Notes: generated from the letters alone by a model not told the origin. Counted from the first letter of the stretch, positions 52,560-61,353 are shown. The stretch is 64,000 nt of DNA from Clostridiales bacterium COT073_COT-073 (GCA_003858485.1 RQYD01000008.1:107221-171220); one strand, 5' to 3'. Made by a program: numbers and translations.

Positions 52560-53555
52560 TCATATAATTTTATTATTTTTCGTTATAACATACTTATCTG
52601 TGATTTCATCACCATATTCTTCATCTTCTCGTTTAATTCTTTCATATAAATATGTTCTTATTTCATTTACATTAGAAAATTTTACTGCTACATACGGTTC
52701 TATGGGATTGACTTTTTCAAATAAAAGAAAACCGCTTTCCATTTCAAACAGTGTCGCTGAATGAGCCATCGCAATTTGATTCCCGCTCTGAAGCCAAAAT
52801 CCTATAAGAGAATGTGAATTTTCTTCAAATGAAATTCCGTATTCCTCAAATTTTTTATTGATTGCCCTTGACATATCCTCCTGCGTACAATTTTCTTTAA
52901 TTTCTATTGGATTAAAGAGTGTAAAATACTCTTTTATTTCTTCATCGTTCCAATTTAACAATGGAAATGGCTTTGACTTTGAATAATCACCCTCAACAGC
53001 TTCTCTGCCAAAAATAGCCACTCCATCACTATATAGCCATGATTCATCTTCATCCCAACAATTGAATTTTTCTCTTGATAATGTCTTGTCTACTGTAATG
53101 TTGCCTTTATTTAATTCAAAAGCAACTATTCTACACAACACATCAAAATAATCTCTATTATTTATTCTAAACCACTCTCTTGACATGGTAGGATAATCAC
53201 TGTAATAGATAGTTTTATCTTGAATTGCAGTAAAATCTCCAACTAAAGAAAATGATTTGCAATTTTTCATTACTGCATTATAGTCGTTAACCCATTGCAA
53301 AAGTTTCTCAATAGATTTATTTTCAATTCCTGAATCTTTAAATATTGATTTTGTTTCATTTATTGCCATTTCACTATTTAAATTTGAATATATTAATCCA
53401 TTATTAGTGTAACTTCTAATTTTAGATATGGTTTTTTCTTCAGATATCTGATTTTCATTCTTCGTTTCATTTGCTGAATTTTTTTTATTTGAACATCCAC
53501 TAAAGATATTTACTGCCAATAAAAGAGATAGCATTAAAATTACTATTTTTTTCAT
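52560..53555 (-). CDS. Lipoprotein of unknown function
   Basis: The 331-residue protein has a clear signal and lipobox (MLSLLLAVNIFSGCSNK, Cys near residue 21). The mature part is acidic and rich in Asn, Lys, Glu and Ile, with no family motif I recognise. DEDESWLYSDGVAIFGREAV and FWLQSGNQIAMAHSATLFEM are distinctive. Base composition is clearly more AT-rich than that of most neighbours, so acquisition by transfer is possible. It stands alone between a palindromic element and a repeat copy. Confidence 0.75.
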   Translation of the reverse strand: MKKIVILMLSLLLAVNIFSGCSNKKNSANETKNENQISEEKTISKIRSYTNNGLIYSNLNSEMAINETKSIFKDSGIENKSIEKLLQWVNDYNAVMKNCKSFSLVGDFTAIQDKTIYYSDYPTMSREWFRINNRDYFDVLCRIVAFELNKGNITVDKTLSREKFNCWDEDESWLYSDGVAIFGREAVEGDYSKSKPFPLLNWNDEEIKEYFTLFNPIEIKENCTQEDMSRAINKKFEEYGISFEENSHSLIGFWLQSGNQIAMAHSATLFEMESGFLLFEKVNPIEPYVAVKFSNVNEIRTYLYERIKREDEEYGDEITDKYVITKNNKII

Positions 53556-53660
53556 TTTTGTCCCCTCATACCTAAATTCTAAGTCTGATCGCTTCCATTT
53601 TTCATTTCCAGGCTATTGCCCATATCAGAAATAAGAAATGAATCATATGCTTTCCGTTCA

Positions 53661-53763
53661 TTCAGCATATCATAAAATTTAAAAAACATCAAGAAAGCCT
53701 CCAAAACTTATAACAAAGTTGTGACAAAGAGGCTGTTGCATTTTAAGATTTTCATATAAGATA
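53661..53763. repeat. Dispersed repeat, copy 2
   Basis: This is a diverged copy of 51984-52082: TTCAGCATATCATAAAATTT, AAAAACATCAAGAAAGCCT and GGCTGTTGCATTTTAAGATT. It lies upstream of the orphan lipoprotein gene. The GAGGCTGTTGCA block is close to the terminal repeat of the 3581-3680 element. Confidence 0.65.
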
Positions 53764-53797
53764 AAAGCCTCATGCATTTTTGGCATTAAGGCTTTTT
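53757..53797 (-). terminator. Terminator after the sialic acid operon
   Basis: AAAAGCCT (53763-53770) pairs with AGGCTTTT (53789-53797). The minus strand continues TATCTTATATG and the plus strand ends in TTTTT, so the hairpin may stop transcription mainly from the left. It lies 25 bases after the kinase stop codon. Confidence 0.6.
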
Positions 53798-53821
53798 AGC
53801 GATATCGTTATTATTCTGTTT

Positions 53822-54673
53822 TTATTTCAATTGTGCTGCCCCTAAAAGTCCTGACTTATTTCCCAGTTTAGCCTGCTTGATTTCAGTCCTTAGAAATGGA
53901 TTCTTAGCCTTATAATATTTATCCGAAATCAGATGAAATATTATATTATTTTCCATGATGCCGCCACCTAAAACTAAATACTTAGGGTCAATCAGATAAG
54001 TGACATTAATTAATCCTATCACAATATTACTGGTCCATTCATCAATTAATGCCCTTATTTGAGAATTATCCAAATGTTCAAAAATCATCCGCCCATTTTT
54101 TATAATCGGATCGATGGCTTCCGCTTTTTGGACCAAATATTTAGTTGAGCAGATACTTTCATATTCACAGTAAGACATTGTTTCTTTGTTAAATATCAGC
54201 ATTTGGCCGATACCTCCGGCAAAAAAATTGTCCCCGGAAATCACTTCATTATTATGAATGATCGCTCCACCTATGCCTGTGCCATAGGCGATAAATACAA
54301 AATCGCCATCTATTTCAGCATTGGCATAAAGTTCGCCAAGTCCTGCGCTATTTACATCATTTTCCACATAACAAGGCAAGGAAAACTTATCTTCCAAATA
54401 TTTCTTGATTGCCAAACCTGTATAATCAGGAATATTGGCATTAGCAAATACGATCCTGCCCTTTTTATTATCTACTTGACCGGCAGTGCTGATTCCTATA
54501 CTGTCAATCTTATCATTTATATTTTTTTCTATCAAACCTGCTACTTTCTCCATGATCTTATGCCCGCCTTTAAAGGCATCGGTTGGAGTTTCCCGGACAT
54601 TTACAAGATCACCATCCTCAAAAATACCATATTTAATATTTGTACCACCAATATCAAAAACTAATCTTGACAT
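53822..54673 (-). CDS. nanK: ROK-family sugar kinase, probable N-acetylmannosamine kinase
   Basis: The 283-residue ROK protein has the ATP/sugar-binding start MSRLVFDIGGTNIKYGIFED, the catalytic region CYVENDVNSAGLGELYANAE, the glycine loop FIAYGTGIGGAIIHNNEV and the C-terminal KYLVLGGGIMENNIIFHLI. The zinc motif usual in ROK kinases (GHxx...CxCGxxGC) is degraded: the His is Gln (GGIGQM) and only YCEYESICS remains. It overlaps nanE by 13 bases and is the last gene of the sialic acid unit, where phosphorylation of ManNAc is the expected step. The kinase assignment is from context. Confidence 0.82.
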   Translation of the reverse strand: MSRLVFDIGGTNIKYGIFEDGDLVNVRETPTDAFKGGHKIMEKVAGLIEKNINDKIDSIGISTAGQVDNKKGRIVFANANIPDYTGLAIKKYLEDKFSLPCYVENDVNSAGLGELYANAEIDGDFVFIAYGTGIGGAIIHNNEVISGDNFFAGGIGQMLIFNKETMSYCEYESICSTKYLVQKAEAIDPIIKNGRMIFEHLDNSQIRALIDEWTSNIVIGLINVTYLIDPKYLVLGGGIMENNIIFHLISDKYYKAKNPFLRTEIKQAKLGNKSGLLGAAQLK

Positions 54674-55365
54674 CTTTTCACCACTTCAAAAAATTTCTGT
54701 GCTATTTCTAATGGCCTGGTAATGGCGCCGCCTACAACGACTGCATACGCACCCGTATCCAGCATTTCCTTAGCCTGACCCGGTGTATGGATACGCCCTT
54801 CTGCTATAACCGGAATATCCAGTTCTGATACAAGCCTTCGTACCAGTTCCTTATCTGGTCCATCTGTTTTCACAGACCACTTGGTATAACCACTCATTGT
54901 CGTAGACACGATATCCACCCCACTTTGGGCAGCCTCGATCCCTTCTTCATAAGTCGATATATCCGCCATTAAAATAATATCATCATGCCTCTCTCTGATC
55001 GCTTTAACAAATTCTTTGGCTGATAATCCATTTGGTCTGGTTCCCTTAGTCAGGTCTAAAGCTATAATGTCACTGCCAGCCTCTACTAAAGCATCTACTT
55101 CTTTCATCGTCGGTGTGATATATACCTCATAGCCTTCATAACTTTCTTTTATCAAGCCGATCACCGGAAGTCCCGTCTTTTCCTTGATTCCCTTTACATC
55201 ACGCACGCCGGCAGTTCGGATCATCTTAGAACCAGCTTCTTTGGCCGCTTGTGCCATAAATGGCATTAGGGAGAAATCCTCATTATATAGAGGTTCTGCC
55301 GGTAAAGCCTGACAGGATACTATGATTTCTCCCTTGATTAAATTTAAAAGTTCCGCTTTATTCAT
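54661..55365 (-). CDS. nanE: N-acetylmannosamine-6-phosphate 2-epimerase
   Basis: This 234-residue TIM-barrel enzyme turns ManNAc-6-P into GlcNAc-6-P. The family marks are present: IIVSCQALPAEPLYNEDFSL at the N-terminus, MIRTAGVRDVKGIKEKTGLP, IIALDLTKGTRPNGLSAKEF with the acidic active-site region, VSTTMSGYT near residue 155 and AYAVVVGGAITRP at the end. The length is normal. It lies 14 bases after nanA and overlaps nanK. Confidence 0.96.
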   Translation of the reverse strand: MNKAELLNLIKGEIIVSCQALPAEPLYNEDFSLMPFMAQAAKEAGSKMIRTAGVRDVKGIKEKTGLPVIGLIKESYEGYEVYITPTMKEVDALVEAGSDIIALDLTKGTRPNGLSAKEFVKAIRERHDDIILMADISTYEEGIEAAQSGVDIVSTTMSGYTKWSVKTDGPDKELVRRLVSELDIPVIAEGRIHTPGQAKEMLDTGAYAVVVGGAITRPLEIAQKFFEVVKRCQD

Positions 55366-55379
55366 AAATGCTCCTTAGA

Positions 55380-56297
55380 CTAAATTTCATACTTTTTGTA
55401 TAGCTGATTTAGTTCTTCCACGATATTGTCTACCAGCTCATCATCACTATCCGCCTTATTTATTAGCGGCGCTTTTACCCCATTAAAATTAAAACCATAT
55501 TTTTTGTTCAGAGCCGCTTTTATAATAGCATACATAGAACCTTGTCCGGCACAAGCCATAGATATTATATTATTGATCTCGTATTGTAATGCTCTGGCTG
55601 CTGTTATCTTATTTTCATTAAATAAATGATATAGCTTAATAAATAATTCCGGCATCAGACCGTAAGTGCCTCCGATTCCACCGACTGCTCCCATGGCAAG
55701 TCCGGAAATCAGCTGCTCATCCGGACCATTAAACACAAATAATTTACCATCAGAGCCTTCTATATAATCATAAATATCAAAAGTCGCCATTGATGAATTC
55801 TTAACGCCTACCACCTTATCATTCTTAAGCATCCTATTTAGAATATTTCTGTTTAGAGTCACACCGGTAAGCTGCGGTATATTATAAATGATGAAATCCG
55901 TATTGGGTGCCGCTGTTGAAATATCATTCCAGTACTTTGCAACTCCTTCATCTCCTACTTTAAAATAAATCGGCGGAATCGCTGCTATGGCATCAACTCT
56001 CAAACTCTCCGCATGTCTGGCCAATTCCTTGCTATCTTCCACACCATTACAAGCTACATGAGCGATTATAAAGATTTCATTATCTGCTTCCTTCATCACT
56101 TCTTCCAGTACAGCTTTTCTAGCTTCTATATTTTGATAAATGCATTCTCCACTGGACCCGCCTACATACAGCCCATCCACACCTGCGTTTATCAAATGTC
56201 TGGTAAATTTCCTTACCATTTCTTTATTGATTCTTCCCTCTTGATCATAACAAGCATAAAATGCCGGTACGATACCTTTAAATTGTTTTTCAGACAT
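55380..56297 (-). CDS. nanA: N-acetylneuraminate lyase
   Basis: This 305-residue class I aldolase of the NanA/DapA superfamily splits sialic acid into ManNAc and pyruvate. FKGIVPAFYACYDQEGRINK at the start, YVGGSSGECIYQNIEARKAV (the GxxGE substrate-binding loop), YNIPQLTGVTLN with the conserved Tyr, and VVGVKNSSMATFDIYDYIEG with the Schiff-base Lys near residue 165 are all present. The YVGGSSGE form and the Nan neighbours support NanA over dihydrodipicolinate synthase. Confidence 0.95.
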   Translation of the reverse strand: MSEKQFKGIVPAFYACYDQEGRINKEMVRKFTRHLINAGVDGLYVGGSSGECIYQNIEARKAVLEEVMKEADNEIFIIAHVACNGVEDSKELARHAESLRVDAIAAIPPIYFKVGDEGVAKYWNDISTAAPNTDFIIYNIPQLTGVTLNRNILNRMLKNDKVVGVKNSSMATFDIYDYIEGSDGKLFVFNGPDEQLISGLAMGAVGGIGGTYGLMPELFIKLYHLFNENKITAARALQYEINNIISMACAGQGSMYAIIKAALNKKYGFNFNGVKAPLINKADSDDELVDNIVEELNQLYKKYEI

Positions 56298-56314
56298 GGT
56301 TGCTCCTTATATAT

Positions 56315-56488
56315 TCTCAACTTTTCCATCATCTTTGGGGCGTTATCACGCTCCAAAGAGCGGGCACATGAATATCCGGTTCTTTCACAACTTGAGGCAC
56401 AAGGTCCTGCTTTTACGCCTTTCTGCAAAAAATGCTTGCCCGGTAGATGCTCAAAAGTTCTGCTCCAATGAAGATGAAAAAGTTGAGT
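56315..56488. repeat. Palindromic-element family copy between nanA and the oxidoreductase gene
   Basis: TCTCAACTTTTCCATC (56315-56330) and GATGAAAAAGTTGAGT (56473-56488) are near-complementary ends (two changes). GCTCCAAAGAGCGGGCACAT and the other internal blocks follow the family. The element separates two genes of the sialic acid cluster. Confidence 0.85.
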
Positions 56489-56494
56489 TATCTA

Positions 56495-57598
56495 TTATCC
56501 TATAATCTCTTTTAATTCTACTTTTCTATTTTCATTTCTGGATAAAGTACAGGCATCTGCTGTAGCAATTGCCGCTTTGGCTGCCACTCCTGTCAGCAGA
56601 TCCGCAAATTCATCCGAAGGTTCCATCCCATGCATAATATCATTCAGATATTTCATTTCTTTGCGCATGATTGAATTAAGCCACATTGGTGTTCTTTTCC
56701 CCGGTTTGCCATACTGGATCGCCCCATCCATTTCTGTACTGGTGTATATTCTGGTTCTGTCATCATCTTCTTCCTGCGTTTCATGGATTAGAAACTTTTC
56801 TTCTCTGCCATCGACTTTTAAAGTTCCTCCGCAATAATACATATCCAGTTTGATCGCACCTTTTGTTCCCTGAATCAAGACATAATGTTCTCCCCAGCGA
56901 AAAGCAGAGCCCCACTCTAATACTGCAAAACGATTATTGGGAAATTCCATATTTATGAACATCATATCATCTTCATTTCCAAATTTTTCACCATTATGTG
57001 CAACATTTCCACCAGTCATCGTTACCCGATCCGGCATCCCCCCCATAATAAACTGAACACAATCCAGTTCATGAATATGATGATATAAATGTCCTCCGGA
57101 CTTTTCTTTTATTTTTTTCCATGAAATCGTGTCCTGTACATCTTCCCAACCATTTCTGGCAGAATGACAGTATAAAACATCTCCGATCACCCCATTATTA
57201 ATTAATTGTTTTGCATGATGGACTCCATTGAAGAAATTCATGATATGCCCGGCCATAAAAGTAACCTTATTTTCCTTACAAGTATCCACCATCTCTACAC
57301 AATCTTTGTAATTCAATGCAATCGGTTTTTCGCAAAATACATGTTTGCCATTCCTGGCCGCTTTTATTACTGGTTCTTTATGCAGATAATTGGGGGTAGC
57401 CACTATCACCACGTCCACCTCTGCGCTACTCACTAATTCATCCAGGCTTTTGGCAGCAACGCATCCCAGTTCTTCGGCTATGGTTTCTCCATTTTCCGGA
57501 TCATATACCATTGTGACAGCAGCATCTTCTTGTTCCTTCATGATTCGGGCTAAATCCGCCCCAAAATATCCTACACCGACAACTCCATATTTAACCAT
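56495..57598 (-). CDS. Gfo/Idh/MocA-family oxidoreductase, candidate sialic-acid oxidoreductase (NanOx-like)
   Basis: The 367-residue NAD(P)-dependent enzyme has a Rossmann start MVKYGVVGVGYFGADLARIM, the conserved EKP motif in HVFCEKPIALNYKDCVEM near residue 93, and HHIHELDCVQFIMGGMPD near residue 180, which may carry catalytic residues. In Ruminococcus gnavus and E. coli, oxidoreductases of this type next to nan genes (RgNanOx, YjhC) convert 2,7-anhydro-Neu5Ac to Neu5Ac. Size and position fit that role here. Substrate and direction remain inferred. Confidence 0.8.
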   Translation of the reverse strand: MVKYGVVGVGYFGADLARIMKEQEDAAVTMVYDPENGETIAEELGCVAAKSLDELVSSAEVDVVIVATPNYLHKEPVIKAARNGKHVFCEKPIALNYKDCVEMVDTCKENKVTFMAGHIMNFFNGVHHAKQLINNGVIGDVLYCHSARNGWEDVQDTISWKKIKEKSGGHLYHHIHELDCVQFIMGGMPDRVTMTGGNVAHNGEKFGNEDDMMFINMEFPNNRFAVLEWGSAFRWGEHYVLIQGTKGAIKLDMYYCGGTLKVDGREEKFLIHETQEEDDDRTRIYTSTEMDGAIQYGKPGKRTPMWLNSIMRKEMKYLNDIMHGMEPSDEFADLLTGVAAKAAIATADACTLSRNENRKVELKEIIG

Positions 57599-57646
57599 CT
57601 TGTTTTTCTCCTCTATTGATTAGATTTTATTAACATTTTATTATTT

Positions 57647-57791
57647 ACTCAGCTTTCCCACATTGCCTGAAACAATCTTTTTATGCATATGCCACAAAAG
57701 CATCTTACGCAATAGGCAGCAAAAGCAGGGAAAAAGATATGCCCGCTTCCTGGAGCGGAATAGAGATAAAAAGGCTGTGGGAAAGTTGAGT
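57647..57791. repeat. Palindromic-element family copy after the permease gene (145 bp)
   Basis: ACTCAGCTTTCCCA (57647-57660) and TGGGAAAGTTGAGT (57778-57791) are terminal repeats with one change. Inner blocks match the family (ATGCATATGCCAC, GCCCGCTTCCTGGAGCGG). It ends 3 bases from the stop codon of the permease gene at 57795. Confidence 0.88.
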
Positions 57792-57794
57792 TAT

Positions 57795-58628
57795 TTATTT
57801 TACTGAACCTTCTGACAGGCCACCGGTAATTTTATTCTGAATGATAAAGAAAAATATTATTGATGGGATTACAACCAACACCGACGCTGCCATCATATCC
57901 CCCCAATCCAGTATTTCTGCACCACTCAACGAACGAAGTGCTACTGCCACTGTCATTTTTTTAGTATTATTGATTAAGATCAAGGCATATAGGAATTCAT
58001 TCCAGGCATTTATAAATGTATAAATGCCTGTTGCTACAATTCCCGGAGCTACCAAAGGCAAAACGATCTTAATGAAACAGGTAAATTTATTGGCACCATC
58101 TACTCTTGCCGCTTCTTCAATACCGATTGGAACTGTTTTAAAAAAGCCAACCAACATCCATACTGCATATGGTACACTAAATGATAAATATACAATCACA
58201 AGTCCCAATCTTGTATTTGTCAGTCCTAATGTTGCCATAACAAGCGAATAAGGAATTGCAAGCAAAATAGGAGGGAACAAATATGTAGCAACCAGTGCCT
58301 TTGACATAATATTACCTAATCGTGGAAAAAATCTTACAATACCATAAGCAGACATACATGATATAACAATAGCAATAATAGTAGTTGCGAGTGCAATTAT
58401 TAAACTATTACCAATATTCGTGGCAAATTTTAAATCATCAATAACGTGAATAAAATTATCAAATGTAAAACTTTTCGGCAAAAAACGTGTGGGATCGGAC
58501 GTTAATTCACCATCCGATTTCACTGAGGACAGTATTACCCATACAAGTGGGAACAATGCAATAACAGATAAAATAATCAAATAAACATGGCAAAGTCCAT
58601 TCCCGATTTTGTCTTTTACTTTTCCCAT
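57795..58628 (-). CDS. Carbohydrate ABC permease of the sialic acid importer, second
   Basis: The 277-residue membrane protein starts at ATG 58628 (MGKVKDKIGNGLCHV) behind a perfect GGAGGA. An earlier reading adds 40 residues overlapping the neighbour and is rejected. It has six membrane segments (VYLIILSVIALFPLVWVIL) and the permease loop EEAARVDGANKFTCFIKIVL. The start shares one base with the stop of the first permease gene. It belongs to the SatABC-like sialic acid importer type by context. No ATPase gene is nearby. Confidence 0.9.
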   Translation of the reverse strand: MGKVKDKIGNGLCHVYLIILSVIALFPLVWVILSSVKSDGELTSDPTRFLPKSFTFDNFIHVIDDLKFATNIGNSLIIALATTIIAIVISCMSAYGIVRFFPRLGNIMSKALVATYLFPPILLAIPYSLVMATLGLTNTRLGLVIVYLSFSVPYAVWMLVGFFKTVPIGIEEAARVDGANKFTCFIKIVLPLVAPGIVATGIYTFINAWNEFLYALILINNTKKMTVAVALRSLSGAEILDWGDMMAASVLVVIPSIIFFFIIQNKITGGLSEGSVK

Positions 58629-59515
58629 TACTTGTCCTCCTTTTCCCATTTTGCAATAATCCCAAAGTACACTAATGAAATGAGTAGCAAGAACAACAAT
58701 AATAATATTGTTACTGCTGAGGATTTTCCTAGCAATTTTGTCCCCCACCCCATATTATAAGCATAAATCGGAACTGTCTGGGTAAGTTGTGCCGGGCCTC
58801 CACCTGTAATCAGATAGATTAAATCAAAGTTATTAAATATCCAGATTGTGCGAAGTACAACAAGTAATCCTACTACTACTTTAATATGTGGTACTGTAAT
58901 ATGATGAAACTGCTGAAATCTGCTCGCACCATCTATTTGTGCAGCTTCATATTGATCACGCGGAATAGTTTGTAGTGCACTTAAAACATTAACCATTATC
59001 ATTGGAGCACCGAACCATATATTAATCAATATCAGCGTAACAAATACCATACTACTGTCACTTAAAAATTGTGGTAAAGTGCTACATATTCCAAGTTGCA
59101 CCAACAAATTTGGCAAAAATCCTGAAACTCCATTTAAAATCCACTTCCATGATAAAGCAATAACAATTGAAGGAAATGCCCATGGAATAATCATTAATGT
59201 TCTATACACCCCTTTGGCAACTTTTACCCGATTAATAGCAAGTGCTGTAGTAAAACCTATAAAAATCTGCCCTATTAGAGAACCGACTGTCCACAATATA
59301 GAAGCTAAAAATGCTTTAAAAAAATTAGCATCAGTTAGAACTGCCTTGTAATTTGCCAGTCCAATAAACTTGTAAGCCGGTTTTATGAGATGCTTTGTAG
59401 TCATACTGTAATACAAACTGGAAAAAATCGGATATACCAATAGGGTTCCAACTACAACTAATGCAGGCAGAACGAATACCCAGCGTGCATAATCGAATTT
59501 CACTTTTCTTTTCAA
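58628..59515 (-). CDS. Carbohydrate ABC permease of the sialic acid importer, first
   Basis: The 295-residue membrane protein has six segments (WVFVLPALVVVGTLLVYPIF first) and the conserved loop YEAAQIDGASRFQQFHHITV near residue 200. It lies between the binding-protein and second permease genes with close spacing (about 67 bases and a 1-base overlap). Confidence 0.93.
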   Translation of the reverse strand: MKRKVKFDYARWVFVLPALVVVGTLLVYPIFSSLYYSMTTKHLIKPAYKFIGLANYKAVLTDANFFKAFLASILWTVGSLIGQIFIGFTTALAINRVKVAKGVYRTLMIIPWAFPSIVIALSWKWILNGVSGFLPNLLVQLGICSTLPQFLSDSSMVFVTLILINIWFGAPMIMVNVLSALQTIPRDQYEAAQIDGASRFQQFHHITVPHIKVVVGLLVVLRTIWIFNNFDLIYLITGGGPAQLTQTVPIYAYNMGWGTKLLGKSSAVTILLLLFLLLISLVYFGIIAKWEKEDK

Positions 59516-59582
59516 GTTCCCTTTCCACCTCTCTGCTGAAGATCGGGAAGTATTCTACTTCCCGATCAAAATTCGCTTTTAA

Positions 59583-60983
59583 TTATTGTACTGAGCTGAA
59601 AATTTCATTCATTTTATCTTCTGCTTCTTGTGCAGCCTTCTCAACATCCTCTCCATTGGTAATAATTTTCTGGAACATTTCTTCCAAGACTCCCTGTGAT
59701 GTGAGCAAACCTGCCTGCACACTTGGTCCATGTTCAAATCCAATTGCAGTTCCTAGTGTAACAGCCTTCTCAATAACTTTTTCTGCATTTTCAAATTTCT
59801 GCACTGTAGGATTTGACTGATATGTCTCGGTGTCCGAAATTCCAGTGATTGCCGGTAACATTCCCACAGGCGTTGCTGCCAAGAATTTCGTATATGTTTC
59901 TGGCTCATATAGTTTTTCTATAAACGCCTTACAAATTTCCGGATGCTTAGAATTGGCCCATACTACCATAGGAATATTTGAAGTCTCTGCTCCATAATCT
60001 GGATCATCTGCATTAATTTTAGGCAGTGGTGCACAATCAATCTGGTCAACTAAATCTGGTGAGTTAGCCTTTACTCCTGAAATCTGAAATCCACTATTAA
60101 AATCAAATGCAGTTTTTCCCTGATAATAAAGATTTGCCTGATCAAGCACTCCATAATTAACAGAATCCTGTGGTGAGCAATTCTTATAAATATCTACCCA
60201 AAAATTAATTCCATCAATAGCAAGGTCACTTGTGAAATCTGCTTTCAACCCCTCTTTAAGAAGACTTCCACCACCACTTCTAACATAATAATTCAAAAAT
60301 CTTGTTGCCATCATATCACCTGAGCCACATGGAAATGAGCATCCATATACTCCATCTTTTGTGAGAGCTTTTGCTGCTTCTGCTAATTCAGCCCATGTAG
60401 TTGGAACTTCAAGGCCAGCCGACTCTAATAAGTCTTTTCTATACCACATAACCTGTGCATGTGAATACAATGGAAGCGAATAGCAAACGCCATCTTTTTT
60501 ACCTTCAGAAAGCGCTGCTTCTGAAAATTTATCACGTCCAATATCATCAATCAGATCGTCAACTGAAACTAATGCGTCAGCATCCATCATTTCAACAGCA
60601 TGTCCGGGCAATGCTGTACTCATATCAGGCACATTTCCAGACGCCAGACCGGTTGTCCATTTTGTGTAAAAATCACCCCATGAAAAAGTTTCAATTGTGA
60701 TATTAACCTTAGGATTTTCTTCCATAAACTTATCTGCTGTAGCTTGAATCACTTCAAGTCTTGGGCCTTGAGTAAAGGAGTGCCAGAAAGTAATTTCTCC
60801 TTCCAGCTCACCGGCTACTTTATTTTCTGATTCATTGGCTTTTGGTTCTTTGCTTTCCTCTTCAGCTTTATTATCCTTAGCTGAAGTCTTATTGTCTTCT
60901 TTTGTCGAAGTTTCACTCTTACAACCTGCAAACAGAGATACTGTCATCACTAAAATCAACATAATGCTTAAAAGTTTTTTCAT
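59583..60983 (-). CDS. Sialic acid-binding lipoprotein of the ABC importer, family 1 type
   Basis: The 466-residue lipoprotein has signal and lipobox VSLFAGCKSE (Cys near residue 21) and an Asn/Lys/Glu linker. A large periplasmic-binding fold follows (GEITFWHSFTQGPRLEVIQA near residue 60, GNVPDMSTALPGHAVEMM near 115 and PMVVWANSKHPEICKAFIEK near 345). The position at the head of the nan operon and the order with two permeases match known sialic acid importers in gut clostridia. Whether it takes Neu5Ac or the 2,7-anhydro form cannot be read. Confidence 0.88.
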   Translation of the reverse strand: MKKLLSIMLILVMTVSLFAGCKSETSTKEDNKTSAKDNKAEEESKEPKANESENKVAGELEGEITFWHSFTQGPRLEVIQATADKFMEENPKVNITIETFSWGDFYTKWTTGLASGNVPDMSTALPGHAVEMMDADALVSVDDLIDDIGRDKFSEAALSEGKKDGVCYSLPLYSHAQVMWYRKDLLESAGLEVPTTWAELAEAAKALTKDGVYGCSFPCGSGDMMATRFLNYYVRSGGGSLLKEGLKADFTSDLAIDGINFWVDIYKNCSPQDSVNYGVLDQANLYYQGKTAFDFNSGFQISGVKANSPDLVDQIDCAPLPKINADDPDYGAETSNIPMVVWANSKHPEICKAFIEKLYEPETYTKFLAATPVGMLPAITGISDTETYQSNPTVQKFENAEKVIEKAVTLGTAIGFEHGPSVQAGLLTSQGVLEEMFQKIITNGEDVEKAAQEAEDKMNEIFSSVQ

Positions 60984-61003
60984 AATTACCTCCCGATTTC
61001 TGA

Positions 61004-61174
61004 GTTATCTGGCTAACAGTTTGGCGACGTTCATTGACTGCTGGCTTGCTTTCGTACTTTCACTCCCGGGGTTTGCTCCGCCAGATCGCTTTTGAATACA
61101 TGCCTTTGCTTGGCCAAACTCTGTCTTGCCCGGCACTGTGACCATCTGCAAACGCCAGATATCAGCCAGACAAC
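61004..61174. repeat. 171-bp element with imperfect terminal inverted repeats
   Basis: GTTATCTGGCTAACAGTTTG (from 61004) and the complement of 61153-61174 (GTTGTCTGGCTGATATCTGG) match at most positions. Inside are GCTGGCTTGCTTTCG and GGGTTTGCTCCGCCAGATCG. It lies in the leader of the sialic acid binding-protein gene. The ends differ from the ACTCAACTTTCCCA family. Confidence 0.55.
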
Positions 61175-61269
61175 TTTTTATTTGTGCATTTTGTCCTTGT
61201 ATGAGTAGTATATTATTTTTTTTCGACTATTTATATAGAATATTCGGTCAAAAATAGCACAAAACAACA

Positions 61270-61353
61270 TTACTCTGTTTTTATGTTATATTTTTTTATC
61301 AATTTCTTCATTTTTTTATACATATTTTCCAGCTTATTTTTAAAGGCATGAGT
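61270..61353 (-). pseudogene. Remnant of an AraC-type regulator C-terminus
   Basis: The minus strand reads THAFKNKLENMYKKMKKL and then IKKYNIKTE before a TAA at 61270-61272. This aligns with the real AraC gene's end (VFKKKLGNTPKKFREIAAKY), and the DNA after the stop (GAATATTCGGTCAAAAAT) is also similar to the DNA after the real gene's stop (GAATATTCAGTTAAATAT). It is likely the 3' relic of a duplicated regulator gene. Confidence 0.55.
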
